From: Azospirillum sp.
GTDB taxonomy: Bacteria; Pseudomonadota; Alphaproteobacteria; CACIAM-22H2
NCBI GenBank assembly: GCA_020249045.1
Contig: JADCGK010000229.1
Location: forward strand, 1-36,507
Length of the DNA stretch: 36,507 nt
Reading direction: 5' to 3'
In this document: positions 25,859 through 35,604 of the stretch, piece by piece
How positions within the stretch are numbered: position 1 is the first letter of the stretch
How the letters are laid out: every line of letters starts with the position of its first letter
Made by a program: the position numbers and the translations under genes
Notes under the pieces: generated by a model
Databases searched by the model: none
Seen by the model: only the letters and a program-made list of their open reading frames with translations
Told to the model about the DNA's origin: nothing

Positions 25859-27009
25859 AGCGCGTCAGCATCCTCGGGGCCACCGGATCGGTCGGGCGTA
25901 GCACGGTCGATCTGATCGCGCGCGCGCCCGACCGCTTCGCCGTCGAGGCGCTGACCGCCAATCGCGACGTGGCAAGGCTGGCCGAGCAGGCCAAAGCGCT
26001 CGGCGCCAAATTCGCCGCGGTCGCCGACCCTGCCGCGTATGGCGATCTCAAGGCGGCGCTGGCCGGTTCCGGGATCGAGGCGGGGGCCGGGCCCGAGGCG
26101 GTCGTGGAGGCCGCCCTTCGCCCGGCCGATTGGGTCATGGCCGCGATCGTCGGGGCGGCGGGGCTCGCCCCGACGCTGGCCGCGATCCGTCAGGGCAAAA
26201 CGGTCGGTCTCGCCAACAAGGAAACGCTCGTGTGCGCGGGCGCACTCGTGACCGCGGAAGTCGCCAAATCCGGCGCGACGCTGATCCCCGTGGACAGCGA
26301 GCATTCGGCCATCTTCCAAGTCTTCGACGCGGCGCGGATCGACCGGGTCGCACGGTTGATCCTCACCGCCTCGGGCGGGCCGTTCCGGACCTGGCCATTG
26401 GAAAAGATGCGCGATGTGACCCCTGCCCAAGCGGTTGCGCATCCCAACTGGTCGATGGGGGCGAAGATCTCGGTCGACTCCGCGACAATGATGAACAAAG
26501 GCCTCGAAACAATTGAGGCATATCACCTTTTTCCGGTTGGCGCGGAGCGGATCGACGTGATCGTCCACCCGCAATCGGTCATCCATTCGATGGTCGAGTA
26601 TGCGGATGGCTCGGTGCTCGCTCAGCTGGGAACGCCCGACATGCGCACGCCCATCGCCGTCGCTTTGGCCTGGCCCGATCGGATGGCTGCACCGGTTCCG
26701 CGCCTTGATCTCGCAAAAAACGCGAACTTAACCTTCGAAGATGCTGATCCGATTAGATTTCCCGCCTTGCGCTTGTCGCGGGAAGCCTTGCGCGAAGGGG
26801 GGGCGGCACCTACATTGCTGAATGCTGCCAACGAGGTGGCCGTGGCCGCCTTTTTGGCCGGTCGGATCGGGTTTTTGGATATCGCGGCGTGCGTGGAGGC
26901 GGTTTTGAGCCACGCGCGGCCGGCGGCACCGGCCGACCTTGCCGCGGTCGGCGAACTGGATGCGGCTGCCCGGCGGGCAGCCGAAACTTGGATCGGGAAG
27001 GCGGCGTAA
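25855..27009 (+). CDS. dxr: 1-deoxy-D-xylulose 5-phosphate reductoisomerase
   Basis: This 384-residue NADPH-dependent enzyme makes methylerythritol 4-phosphate in the MEP isoprenoid pathway. The N-terminal Rossmann motif is SILGATGSVGRST. The metal- and substrate-binding VDSEHSAIFQ and SVDSATMMNKGLE are intact, as is HPQSVIHSMVEY. The ATG overlapping the cdsA stop is preferred over one 33 bases upstream because it starts right at the conserved MKRVSILG. Base composition of the middle of the gene is slightly more AT-rich than the rest. Confidence 0.96.
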   Translation: MKRVSILGATGSVGRSTVDLIARAPDRFAVEALTANRDVARLAEQAKALGAKFAAVADPAAYGDLKAALAGSGIEAGAGPEAVVEAALRPADWVMAAIVGAAGLAPTLAAIRQGKTVGLANKETLVCAGALVTAEVAKSGATLIPVDSEHSAIFQVFDAARIDRVARLILTASGGPFRTWPLEKMRDVTPAQAVAHPNWSMGAKISVDSATMMNKGLETIEAYHLFPVGAERIDVIVHPQSVIHSMVEYADGSVLAQLGTPDMRTPIAVALAWPDRMAAPVPRLDLAKNANLTFEDADPIRFPALRLSREALREGGAAPTLLNAANEVAVAAFLAGRIGFLDIAACVEAVLSHARPAAPADLAAVGELDAAARRAAETWIGKAA

Positions 27010-27013
27010 GCCC

Positions 27014-28135
27014 ATGAATCTCGTCGATTACCTGCTGCCGTTTCTGCTCGTGCTGACGGTGCTGATTTTCGTCCACGAGCTCGGGCATTATTGGGTCGCC
27101 AAACGCTGCGGGGTGAAGGTCGAAACGTTTTCGATCGGCTTTGGGCGCGAATTGGTGGGGTGGACCGACAAATCCGGGACGCGTTGGAAGATCGCCTGGC
27201 TGCCGCTCGGTGGTTACGTGAAAATGTTCGGGGACGCCGATGCGGCCTCCACGCCGGCCGAAGGCGTCAAAACAATGTCCGCCGACGAACGCGCGGTCTC
27301 GTTTTTCCACAAAACCTTGCGCCAGCGCGCGGCGATCGTGGCCGCCGGACCGGCGGCGAATTTCCTGCTGGCGATCGTTTTGTTCGCAGGCGTTTTCGCG
27401 TTCGTGGGGCAGCCTTTCACGCCCGCACGCGTGGGCGGGATCGTCGAAGGATCGGCCGCCGAGCGCGCTGGGCTGCAACCGGGCGACATGATCGTCGAGA
27501 TCAACGGCAGCCGGATCGAACGGTTCGAGGATATCCAGCGGATCGTCCAGTTGAATTTGGACCGTCGGCTCGACTTGGCCGTCGAGCGCGACGGCCGCCG
27601 GGTGACGCTCGAAGCCACGCCGGTCGTGACCCAGGAAACCGACCGGATGGGCAATCCCGTGCGCATCGCGCGGCTCGGGATCCGCGGCCAGGGCGTGGCG
27701 TTCAAGCGTCATGGCCCCGGGGAAGCGGTCTGGCGCGGCACGCTGGAGGTGTGGAATCAGACCGCCGGTACGCTCAAGGCGCTTGGCCAGATGATCGCCG
27801 GCAGCCGCGGGACCGAGGAACTGGGGGGGCCCATCCGGATCGCCCAAATGTCGGGCGAGGTCGCCCAAGGCGGCTGGGCCAGCCTGATTGTGTTCATCGC
27901 GGTTTTGTCGGTCAATCTGGGCCTGATCAATCTGTTCCCAATCCCGATGCTCGATGGCGGGCATCTGCTGCTCTACGGGGCCGAAGCGGTGCGCGGTAAG
28001 CCTTTGCCGGAGAAGGCTGTCGATTACGGTTTCCGGATCGGCTTCGCTTTGGTTATAACCCTCATGATTTTCGCGACTTGGAATGACCTCGTCCACACGG
28101 GCGCGGTCAGGTTCCTAGTCGGACTCGTCTCTTGA
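27014..28135 (+). CDS. rseP: Site-2 intramembrane protease
   Basis: This 373-residue inner-membrane metalloprotease cleaves anti-sigma factors and signal peptides within the membrane. The zinc motif HELGH is at residues 21-25 within the first helix, and the third ligand is in PIPMLDGGHLLL near the C-terminus. One PDZ domain (ERAGLQPGDMIVEINGSRI) lies between. E. coli RseP has two PDZ domains; alphaproteobacterial forms often have one, as here. It starts four bases after the dxr stop. Confidence 0.95.
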   Translation: MNLVDYLLPFLLVLTVLIFVHELGHYWVAKRCGVKVETFSIGFGRELVGWTDKSGTRWKIAWLPLGGYVKMFGDADAASTPAEGVKTMSADERAVSFFHKTLRQRAAIVAAGPAANFLLAIVLFAGVFAFVGQPFTPARVGGIVEGSAAERAGLQPGDMIVEINGSRIERFEDIQRIVQLNLDRRLDLAVERDGRRVTLEATPVVTQETDRMGNPVRIARLGIRGQGVAFKRHGPGEAVWRGTLEVWNQTAGTLKALGQMIAGSRGTEELGGPIRIAQMSGEVAQGGWASLIVFIAVLSVNLGLINLFPIPMLDGGHLLLYGAEAVRGKPLPEKAVDYGFRIGFALVITLMIFATWNDLVHTGAVRFLVGLVS

Positions 28136-28222
28136 ACCGGCATCTCGTGATTTGGGGGCCGGATTCGGGTATGACGGAGCGTCGGAGTCGTCCCTCACCG
28201 GGCGACGACGAGGTTTATGCGG

Positions 28223-28248
28223 TTGACGGGACACGGATTTGACGGGAC
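28223..28248. repeat. Direct repeat just before bamA
   Basis: TTGACGGGAC occurs at 28223-28232 and again at 28239-28248, 16 bases apart. The second copy ends two bases before the bamA ATG and contains its weak ribosome site. The remainder of the 115-bp rseP-bamA gap shows nothing convincing. Confidence 0.5.
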
Positions 28249-28250
28249 GC

Positions 28251-30584
28251 ATGGCGCACGGGACGGCACTGGGACGTTGGAGCGGTCGATTGGCGGCGGT
28301 CGCCGTCGCGCTTCTGTTCGCGGCGACGCCCGCTGCGGCGCAATTCGTCTCGCCGCGCACGGCGACTGCGGGCACGGTTCAGGAAATCCGCGTCGAAGGC
28401 ACGCAGCGCATCGCGCCGGAAACGGTTCGCTCCTACGTGACGTTGCAACCCGGCGACGCGCTCGACCCCGAGGGCTTGGATCGATCGTTGAAGGCGCTGT
28501 TCGGGACCGGTCTGTTCGCGGATGTTGCGTTGCGCCAGGAAGGCGGGGCGCTGGTCGTTCGGGTCGTCGAGAACCCGATCGTCAACCGCATCGCGTTCGA
28601 GGGCAATCGCCGCCTGAAGGACGAGCAGATCACGCCCGAAATCACGCTGAAGCCGCGGACGGTCTTCACGCGCGCCAAGATACAGGCCGACGTGAAGCGC
28701 CTGCAGGACATCTATCGCCGTACCGGCCGGTTCGCCGCGACCGTCGAGCCCAAGATCATCCAATTGCCGCAGAACCGCGTCGACGTCGTGTTCGAGATCG
28801 ACGAAGGGGCGATTACCGGGATCCAGCGCATCAATTTCGTCGGCAATCGCAGCTTCGCCGATGGCACGTTGCGCGAGCAAATCCAGACCCGCGAATCGCG
28901 CTGGTACCGCTTCCTGTCGTCCGACGACGTATACGATCCCGATCGTCTGTCGTTCGACCGCGAATTGCTGCGCAAGTATTACCTGTCTTACGGCTATGCG
29001 GATTTCCGAGTCGTTTCGGCGATCGCCGAACTCACGCCGGATCGCGAGGGGTTCCAGGTCACGTTCACCCTCGACGAGGGAGAGCGCTACCGTTTCGGCA
29101 AGATCGATGTCGTATCCCAGATCCGCGATCTCAAGCGCGAGGATCTGATCGACCGTGTCGCGCCGTCCGAGGGGTCCTGGTACGACGCCGACAAGGTCGA
29201 GGCGACCGTAACCGGCCTGTCCGATTTCGCGGCGCAGCGCGGCTTCGCCTTCGCCGAAGTGCGCCCGCGCGTGTCGCGCGACCGCGAAGCCCGGACGATT
29301 TCGGTGATCTTCGAAGTCCAGGAAGGTCCGCGCGTCTACGTCGAGCGGATCAACATCGTGGGCAATGTGCGCACGACCGACAAGGTCATCCGCCGTGAAT
29401 TGACGCTGGTCGAGGGCGATGCGCTCAACACGGCGAAATTGCGCCGGTCGCGCGATCGGATCCGCGGTTTGCAGTTCTTTGATCGCGTCGAAATTACGAA
29501 CGTGCCCGGCGACGCCCCGGATCGATCGGTCGTCAATGTCGAAGTGCAGGAAAAATCGACCGGCGAAGTCTCCTTCGGCGTCGGTTATTCGACGTCCGAC
29601 GGGCCGTTGTTGGATGTGTCGCTTCGCGAACGCAATCTTCTGGGGCGCGGTCAGGACATCCGCGTCGGCGGCACGTTGTCCGGGCGCCGGCAGCAGGTCG
29701 ATTTCTCGTTCACGCATCCGTACTTCATGGATCGCAACATGTCGGTCGGCTTGGACGCCTTCCGCATGCAGCGCGATTTCCAGCGCGAGTCCGGTTACGA
29801 CTACCGCACGACCGGCGTCGTGCCGCGATTGAGCTATCCGATCACGGAGTTCCTGGCGCAGGAGGTGCGCTATACGCTTCGGAACGACGAAATCACGAAC
29901 GTTGCCGCTGGCGCATCGACGATCGTTCAGGACGCCGCAGGCAGCATCGTGCTTTCCAGTGTCGGCCATTCGACGCTCTACGACCGCCGTGACGACCGGC
30001 AAGATCCGACCGACGGATATTTCCTTCGTTTGTCGAATGACGTCGCGGGGGCCGGCGGTAACGCGAAGTTCCTGCGTTCGGGCTTGGCGGCCGGGTTCTT
30101 TTACCCCGTGGCGCCGGAATATGTTCTCGCTCTCAGCGGTGAAGCGGGACACATCTTCGGCTTGAGCGACGACCGCGTGCGGCTGCAGCACCGGTACTTC
30201 CTCGGCGGCGACAATCTTCGCGGTTTCCGCAGCCAGGGCGTCGGTCCGCGTGATCGGGCGACCGGCGGCGCCATCGGCGGCAACACGTTCTATGTTGGAA
30301 CGGCCGAGCTTCAGTTCCCAACCGGCTTGCCGCGGGAATTCGGTCTGCGCGGGTCGTTCTTCACCGAAGCGGGTTCGCTGTGGAGCTTCGACCGGCCGGG
30401 CGCGGGGCGCCCCGGTGCGACGGCGGCTGTGGACGACGACAGCACCTTGCGCGTCAGCGCGGGCGCGGGGCTGTTGTGGCGCTCGCCGTTCGGTCCCATC
30501 CGCGTGAGCGTCGCGAGAGCAATCCAAAAGCAAGAATACGATCGGACGGAGCTTTTGCGCTTCCAGTTCGGATCGCGCTTCTAG
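28251..30584 (+). CDS. bamA: Outer-membrane protein assembly factor
   Basis: This 777-residue protein inserts beta-barrel proteins into the outer membrane. A signal peptide (about residues 1-30, ending TPAAAQ) precedes five POTRA domains, the first starting near residue 43 (VQEIRVEGTQRIAPETV), and a C-terminal beta-barrel. The barrel contains the typical loop-6 region LGGDNLRGFRSQGVGPRD with the conserved RGF. The final residue is Phe in QFGSRF, the expected barrel-terminal signal. The ATG is preferred to an upstream in-frame TTG at 28239. It follows rseP, as is common. Confidence 0.96.
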   Translation: MAHGTALGRWSGRLAAVAVALLFAATPAAAQFVSPRTATAGTVQEIRVEGTQRIAPETVRSYVTLQPGDALDPEGLDRSLKALFGTGLFADVALRQEGGALVVRVVENPIVNRIAFEGNRRLKDEQITPEITLKPRTVFTRAKIQADVKRLQDIYRRTGRFAATVEPKIIQLPQNRVDVVFEIDEGAITGIQRINFVGNRSFADGTLREQIQTRESRWYRFLSSDDVYDPDRLSFDRELLRKYYLSYGYADFRVVSAIAELTPDREGFQVTFTLDEGERYRFGKIDVVSQIRDLKREDLIDRVAPSEGSWYDADKVEATVTGLSDFAAQRGFAFAEVRPRVSRDREARTISVIFEVQEGPRVYVERINIVGNVRTTDKVIRRELTLVEGDALNTAKLRRSRDRIRGLQFFDRVEITNVPGDAPDRSVVNVEVQEKSTGEVSFGVGYSTSDGPLLDVSLRERNLLGRGQDIRVGGTLSGRRQQVDFSFTHPYFMDRNMSVGLDAFRMQRDFQRESGYDYRTTGVVPRLSYPITEFLAQEVRYTLRNDEITNVAAGASTIVQDAAGSIVLSSVGHSTLYDRRDDRQDPTDGYFLRLSNDVAGAGGNAKFLRSGLAAGFFYPVAPEYVLALSGEAGHIFGLSDDRVRLQHRYFLGGDNLRGFRSQGVGPRDRATGGAIGGNTFYVGTAELQFPTGLPREFGLRGSFFTEAGSLWSFDRPGAGRPGATAAVDDDSTLRVSAGAGLLWRSPFGPIRVSVARAIQKQEYDRTELLRFQFGSRF

Positions 30585-30604
30585 GTTTTCGAGAGGATAT
30601 CGAC

Positions 30605-31255
30605 ATGTCGCCCAAGTCGTTCCGCGCGCGTGCCGCGCGTTTGGCCGCCTTCGCCGTCGTTGCGCTGGCTTTCGGCGCCGCCCCCGTTCTCGCGCAGCAG
30701 CAGCAGCCCCAACAGCGCCAAGCGCCGGCCCAGCCGCGCCCGGCGCAACCCGCGGCGCCCGCGCCGGCCGCATCGACCGAACTGCCGCCGCGCGGCACGG
30801 CCGTCGTGTTCCTGGATATCGATGTGATCATGCGCCAGTCGACGGCCATGCAGAACATCAACACGCAAGCCGAGCGCCAGCGCACGACGCTGCAGAACGA
30901 CGCCCAGCGCCAGGAAAACGAATTGCGCCGCGCCGACGAGGAACTCGCGGGCCAACGCAACACCCTGTCCCAGGACGCCTTCAATCAGCGCCGCCGCCAG
31001 TTCGAGGACCGCGTCGCCAACGCCCAGCAGCAGATCCAGAACCGCCGGCGCAATCTCGAACAATCCTACGCCGACGCGGCGGGCCGCGTGCAGCAAGCGC
31101 TGACGGCCGCCGTCGAGGAAGTGATGAACGAACACGAGTATCAGTTCGTGCTGCCGAATTCGGTGATCTTCATGGCGCGCTCCTCGCTCGACATCTCCGG
31201 CGAAGTCGCGCGGCGCCTGAATCGCCGTCTGCCGACCGCCTCGATGTCGAACTGA
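30605..31255 (+). CDS. OmpH/Skp-family periplasmic chaperone
   Basis: This 216-residue protein has a signal peptide (about residues 1-30, ending PVLAQ), then a Gln/Pro/Ala-rich linker (about 31-58) and an OmpH/Skp core. The core opens with [13 protein letters not shown] and continues as a long coiled-coil rich in Gln, Arg and Glu (about 75-165). The core shields unfolded outer-membrane proteins on the way to BamA. The linker is longer and more biased than in E. coli Skp. A GAGAGGATAT site precedes the ATG, and it follows bamA after 20 bases. Confidence 0.9.
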   Translation: MSPKSFRARAARLAAFAVVALAFGAAPVLAQQQQPQQRQAPAQPRPAQPAAPAPAASTELPPRGTAVVFLDIDVIMRQSTAMQNINTQAERQRTTLQNDAQRQENELRRADEELAGQRNTLSQDAFNQRRRQFEDRVANAQQQIQNRRRNLEQSYADAAGRVQQALTAAVEEVMNEHEYQFVLPNSVIFMARSSLDISGEVARRLNRRLPTASMSN

Positions 31256-31290
31256 GGCCGGCCGGCGCGTCCCGCCGTCCGCCCCGCGCC

Positions 31291-32352
31291 ATGGCCGATC
31301 GGCGTTTCCATCCTTGGGCGGGGCAACTCGCTTTGGGCCGCATCGCGGAAATCGCCGGTGCGGCATTGCCCGCCGGTGCGAATCCCGCGCGCGTCTTCGA
31401 CGGCGTTGCCGCGCTCGCCGACGCGGGGCCCGCGCATGTCTCGTTCCTCGACAATCGGCGCTATCTCGGCGACCTCGCCGCGTCGAACGCGGGCGCGGTG
31501 CTGATCCATCCTTCGCTGGCCGCGCGCGCGCCGGCGACGTGTCTGGCGCTGGCCGTGCGCGGGCCCTACGCCGCCTATGCGCGTGTGGCGGCCGCGTTCC
31601 ATCCCGCGCCGCGAGGCGTGCCGGGCATCCATCCCAGTGCGGTCGTGGATCCCAGTGCGACGCTGGGCGAGCGCGTCGAGATCGGTCCCAATGCGGTCGT
31701 CATGGCGCGCGCGAAGATCGGCGCGGGTTGCCGCATCGGCCCGAACGCGACGCTGGGCGAAGCGGTCGAACTCGGCGAGGGCTGCGTCGTGGGCGCGAAC
31801 GCGTCGATCAGCCATGCGATCGTGGGGCGCGAGGTCGCCATCTATCCCGGCGCGCGCATCGGCCAGGACGGATTCGGCTTCGCGATCGAACCCGGCGGCT
31901 TCGTGAAGGTGCCGCAACTCGGCATCGTGCGCATCGGCGACCGGTGCGAGATCGGCGCCAATGCGTGCATCGACCGCGGCAGCGCCTCCGACACCGTGAT
32001 CGGCGCGGGCACTTGGATAGACAACCTCGTGCAGATCGGGCACAACGTGAAGGTCGGCAAAGGCTGCGTGATCGTGGCCCAGGTCGGAATCTCGGGTTCG
32101 AGCGAACTCGGCGACCAGGTCATGTTGGGCGGTCAGGTCGGCTTGGCGGGGCACCTCAAAATCGGCGCGGGCGCGCGCGTCGCCGCGCAGTCGGGTGTGC
32201 ATCGCGACGTCGGCGAGGGCGAGGCGGTGGGCGGTTCGCCCGCCGTGCCGATCAAGGAGTGGCAGCGGCAATCCGCCAAGCTGCGCCAGCTCGTCCGGCG
32301 GGGGACGGACGGCCGAAGCGACGAGGGGCGGAACGAGGACGAGAGCAAGTGA
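31291..32352 (+). CDS. lpxD: UDP-3-O-(3-hydroxyacyl)glucosamine N-acyltransferase
   Basis: This 353-residue acyltransferase carries out the third step of lipid A synthesis. Its N-terminal domain contains [21 protein letters not shown], with AHVSFLDN as the key signature. A left-handed parallel beta-helix of hexapeptide repeats follows (about residues 110-310). The catalytic His is expected in [11 protein letters not shown], and IAQVGISGS-like sequence (VAQVGISGS) follows. No strong ribosome site is evident before the ATG. Its stop shares a base with the fabZ start (TGATG). Confidence 0.95.
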   Translation: MADRRFHPWAGQLALGRIAEIAGAALPAGANPARVFDGVAALADAGPAHVSFLDNRRYLGDLAASNAGAVLIHPSLAARAPATCLALAVRGPYAAYARVAAAFHPAPRGVPGIHPSAVVDPSATLGERVEIGPNAVVMARAKIGAGCRIGPNATLGEAVELGEGCVVGANASISHAIVGREVAIYPGARIGQDGFGFAIEPGGFVKVPQLGIVRIGDRCEIGANACIDRGSASDTVIGAGTWIDNLVQIGHNVKVGKGCVIVAQVGISGSSELGDQVMLGGQVGLAGHLKIGAGARVAAQSGVHRDVGEGEAVGGSPAVPIKEWQRQSAKLRQLVRRGTDGRSDEGRNEDESK

Positions 32353-32825
32353 TGAACGACCAGACCCAAAACGCGCCGGCCCCCGGCGAGACGATCGAGA
32401 TCGACCGCATCGTCGACATGATCCCGCATCGTTATCCGTTCCTCATGATCGATCGCGTCGTCGACGTGCGCAAGGACGAGAGCGCCGTCGGCATCAAGAA
32501 CGTCACGATCAACGAACAGTATTTCCAAGGCCATTTCCCCGGCCACCCCGTCATGCCCGGTGTGCTGATCGTCGAGGCAATGGCGCAGACCGCGGGCGTG
32601 CTGGTCGTCCATACGCTTGGACCGAGCGCCGAAGGCAAGCTCGTCTACTTCATGGGTATCGACGAGGCGCGCTTCCGCAAGCCGGTGGGCCCCGGCGACC
32701 AATTGCGCATTCTGGTCACCAAGGACCGTTCGCGCGGCATGGTCTGGCGCTTCCAAGGCGTCGCGACCGTCGACGGCCAGCGCGTCGCCGAGGCGACGTT
32801 CTCGGCCATGATCCGGGACAGGTGA
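32352..32825 (+). CDS. fabZ: 3-hydroxyacyl-ACP dehydratase
   Basis: This 157-residue hot-dog-fold enzyme dehydrates 3-hydroxyacyl-ACP in fatty-acid synthesis and competes with LpxA/LpxD for acyl donors. The catalytic segment [20 protein letters not shown] contains H61 and E75. [13 protein letters not shown] is the family N-terminal motif. Start and stop both overlap neighbours by one base (TGATG), indicating coupled translation between lpxD and lpxA. Confidence 0.97.
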   Translation: MNDQTQNAPAPGETIEIDRIVDMIPHRYPFLMIDRVVDVRKDESAVGIKNVTINEQYFQGHFPGHPVMPGVLIVEAMAQTAGVLVVHTLGPSAEGKLVYFMGIDEARFRKPVGPGDQLRILVTKDRSRGMVWRFQGVATVDGQRVAEATFSAMIRDR

Positions 32826-33646
32826 TGGACGACACCGCCAAAGCAGCGCCGATGATCCATCCGACGGCGATCGTCGAGCCGGGCGCCAAAATCGGCCCGG
32901 GCGTCAAGGTCGGTCCCTATTGCATCGTCGGCGCCAACGTCGAGTTGGGTGCCGGGGCGGAATTGATCAGCCATGTCGTGCTCGCGGGCCATACGACGCT
33001 CGGCGCGCGCGTGCGCGTGCATCCTTTCGCGGTCCTGGGCCAGCCGCCGCAGGACATGAAGTACAAGGGCGAACCCACGCGCCTCGTCGTGGGCGAAGAT
33101 ACGATCGTGCGCGAGCATGCGACGATGCATCCGGGCACGGCGACCGGCCGTTCCGTGACCGAAGTGGGCAGCAAGTGCCTGATCATGGTGGGTGCCCACG
33201 TCGCGCACGACTGCAAGGTCGGCAACAACGTCGTGATGGTCAACGGCGCCACGCTGGGCGGCCATGTCGAGGTCGGCGATTTCGCGATCTTGGGCGGCAT
33301 CACGGCGGTGCATCAATTCGTGCGTATCGGCAAATACGCGATGATCGGCGGCATGACGGGCGTCGAAGGCGACGTGATCCCCTACGGCCTCGTGATGGGC
33401 GACCGCGCGCGGCTTCAGGGCCTCAACATCGTCGGCCTCAAGCGCCGCGGTTTCGGCCGCGAGCAGATCCACGATCTGCGCACCGCGTACCGCCTTTTGT
33501 TCGCCCAGGAAGGCACGCTCGCCGAACGCCTCGACGACGTGACCGAGCTTTACGCCAAAGTCGCGCCCGTGATGGATATCGTCGCGTTCATCCGCGGCGC
33601 CAACAATCGGCCGATCTGCCTGCCCAAGGCCGACACGGTCGCTTGA
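32825..33646 (+). CDS. lpxA: UDP-N-acetylglucosamine O-acyltransferase
   Basis: This 273-residue enzyme does the first step of lipid A synthesis. It is a left-handed beta-helix of hexapeptide repeats (about residues 10-190) and a C-terminal helical domain. The catalytic His is H128 in [14 protein letters not shown], equivalent to H125 of E. coli. [19 protein letters not shown] is the characteristic insertion. Its start overlaps the fabZ stop. Confidence 0.97.
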   Translation: MDDTAKAAPMIHPTAIVEPGAKIGPGVKVGPYCIVGANVELGAGAELISHVVLAGHTTLGARVRVHPFAVLGQPPQDMKYKGEPTRLVVGEDTIVREHATMHPGTATGRSVTEVGSKCLIMVGAHVAHDCKVGNNVVMVNGATLGGHVEVGDFAILGGITAVHQFVRIGKYAMIGGMTGVEGDVIPYGLVMGDRARLQGLNIVGLKRRGFGREQIHDLRTAYRLLFAQEGTLAERLDDVTELYAKVAPVMDIVAFIRGANNRPICLPKADTVA

Positions 33647-33651
33647 ACGCG

Positions 33652-34422
33652 ATGGCGCCCCTCGGCCTCATCGCCGGCGGCGGCCGTCTTCCCGAAATCC
33701 TGCGCGCCGCGCGGCCATGCTTCATGATCGGCCTCGAAGGTTTCGCGGACCCCAAACTCGCCGATGTGTCGATCGCCGTCGGCCGCGCGGGCGCCATTTT
33801 CGAGGCGCTGCGCCGGGCGGGCTGTCGCGAGGTGGTGCTCGCCGGCTATTTCCGCCGGCCGAGCTTCGCGGCCTTGCGCGTCGATCGGACCGGGCTCGGC
33901 GTGTTGCTGCGTCTGTTGCCGGGGTGGGGTGGGGATGCGTCGTTGCTCGCACGCGTGGTGCGTGAATTCGAACGCGCGGGCTTCCGCGTCCTCGGCGCGC
34001 AGGATGTCGCACCCGCGCTGCTGGCACCCGAAGGCCCCGCGGGCGCGCGGGTGCCCGATGCGTCCACCCACGCCGACATCGCCGTTGGGTTTGCGGCGGC
34101 CAAAGCGCTCGGTCGGACCCAGCGCGGCCAAGCTGTGCTGGTCAAGGACGGCGCCGTCCTGGCGCGCGAAGGACGCGGCGGAACGGCCGCGATGCTGCGT
34201 TCGGCGGATGCGCGCGGTGCGGTTTTGATCAAAGCGGCGATGCCCGGCCAGGACCGGCGCGTGGATTTGCCGACGATCGGTCCCGACACGGTCGTGCAAG
34301 CGCGCACGGCGGGCTTGCGCGGGATCGCGCTCGAAGCCGGGGCGGCCTTGATCCTCGATCGCGCCGAGACGGCCGCCGCCGCCGACGCGGCGGGTTTGTT
34401 CGTGTTCGGGGCGCGAGTATGA
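33652..34422 (+). CDS. lpxI: UDP-2,3-diacylglucosamine hydrolase, LpxI type (DUF1009)
   Basis: This 256-residue protein matches LpxI, the alternative to LpxH that cleaves UDP-2,3-diacylglucosamine to lipid X in alphaproteobacteria. Family motifs are LIAGGGRLPEILR, LAGYFRRPSF, ADIAVGFAAAKALG, DGAVLAREGRGGTAAML, and PTIGPDTV. The ATG is chosen; an in-frame TTG nine bases upstream that overlaps the lpxA stop is a possible alternative. The stop overlaps lpxB (ATGA). The genomic place between lpxA and lpxB supports the role. Confidence 0.94.
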   Translation: MAPLGLIAGGGRLPEILRAARPCFMIGLEGFADPKLADVSIAVGRAGAIFEALRRAGCREVVLAGYFRRPSFAALRVDRTGLGVLLRLLPGWGGDASLLARVVREFERAGFRVLGAQDVAPALLAPEGPAGARVPDASTHADIAVGFAAAKALGRTQRGQAVLVKDGAVLAREGRGGTAAMLRSADARGAVLIKAAMPGQDRRVDLPTIGPDTVVQARTAGLRGIALEAGAALILDRAETAAAADAAGLFVFGARV

Positions 34423-35576
34423 CCGGGCCATCGATCTTTCTCGTCGCCGCCGAACCGTCGGGCGACAATCTCGGCGCCAAGCTGATCGCGGCCTTGCGCG
34501 CGCGCGCGCCCGACGCGCGCTTCGCGGGCATCGGGGGCGAGCGGATGGCGGGCGAGGGGTTTCAGACTCTGTTTCCGATCGGCGATCTGTCGGTGATGGG
34601 CTTCGTCGAAGTGCTGCCAAAACTTCCCACGGTGCTCGACCGGTTGAAGCGCACGGCCGCCGCCATCCGCGAAACGAAGCCGGATGTCGTCGTGCTGATC
34701 GACAGCCCCAGTTTCGGCCTGCGCGTGGCCGACCGCGTGCGCGATACCGGCGTGCCGATCGTCCAGTACGTGGCGCCCCAGCTCTGGGCGTGGCGCCCGG
34801 GGCGTGCCAAGAAGCTCGCCCGCCGCGTCGACCGCATCCTCGCGTTGTTCCCGTTCGAACCCGCATTCTTCGCGCGTCTCGGTCTCGAGGCTGTCCATGT
34901 CGGGCATCCGGCGCTCGAAGCGGGGCGGGGCGACGGCCCCGCCTTCCGCGCGGCACACGGCATCGCAACCGAGGCCAAGCTTGTGGCGGTGCTGCCGGGA
35001 TCGCGGCGCGGTTTGTTCGCGCGCATGGCGCCGGTTTTCGCCGAGACGCTGCGCGTGCTCGCCCAAGGGCGGACCGATCTCGCCTTCGTGGTGCCCTACG
35101 TCGCCAATACCGACGCCGCCTCGGCCGCTTTCGCCGCCGCGTTGCCGGGACGGGCGGTGCGCGTGTTTTCCGCCGAGGAGAAGCGCGCGGCGCTGGCCGC
35201 GTGCGATGCGGCGCTGACGATCTCGGGGACGTCGGTCCTCGAACTCGCCATCGCGCGCTTGCCGATGGCCGTCGGCCATCGCGTGAACGCGTTTTCGGCG
35301 TTTCTCGCGCGCCGGCTGATCCGCGTCGGGCACGTGACGTTACCCAATCTGATCGCGGGCCGAACGATCGTGCCGGAACGGCTTCAGGAAGATTGCACGC
35401 CCGCAATCCTGGCGGCGGATCTCGCGCGCTTGCTCGACGACATGTCGGTGCGCGCGGAGATGCTGGCCGGGTTCGAAAGCGTTTGCGCGCAACTCGGCGA
35501 GGCGGAAATCGCGCGCGGGGTTTTGCCGTCGGCGCGCGCGGCGGAGGCGGTGTTGGCAGTACTGAGGGTTCGTTAA
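34419..35576 (+). CDS. lpxB: Lipid A disaccharide synthase
   Basis: This 385-residue GT19 glycosyltransferase joins UDP-diacylglucosamine and lipid X at the inner membrane. The conserved FLVAAEPSGDNLGAKLI opening, YVAPQLWAWRPGRAKKLA, and VLPGSRRG are all present, and the later TISGTSVLELA is typical of nucleotide-sugar binding. Start overlaps lpxI (ATGA). It is the last gene of the conserved block. No clear terminator hairpin follows within the 28-base gap. Confidence 0.96.
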   Translation: MTGPSIFLVAAEPSGDNLGAKLIAALRARAPDARFAGIGGERMAGEGFQTLFPIGDLSVMGFVEVLPKLPTVLDRLKRTAAAIRETKPDVVVLIDSPSFGLRVADRVRDTGVPIVQYVAPQLWAWRPGRAKKLARRVDRILALFPFEPAFFARLGLEAVHVGHPALEAGRGDGPAFRAAHGIATEAKLVAVLPGSRRGLFARMAPVFAETLRVLAQGRTDLAFVVPYVANTDAASAAFAAALPGRAVRVFSAEEKRAALAACDAALTISGTSVLELAIARLPMAVGHRVNAFSAFLARRLIRVGHVTLPNLIAGRTIVPERLQEDCTPAILAADLARLLDDMSVRAEMLAGFESVCAQLGEAEIARGVLPSARAAEAVLAVLRVR

Positions 35577-35604
35577 GCTTTGCTCGGCCGACGGAATCGG
35601 GTAA

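Noticed and set aside
28239-28250. TTG at 28239 as the start of bamA
   Set aside because: The ATG at 28251 gives a normal signal peptide and the TTG falls inside the direct repeat with no ribosome site.
28215-30773. An 852-residue minus-strand frame opposite bamA
   Set aside because: The same codon-bias effect; bamA has a full set of domains on the plus strand.
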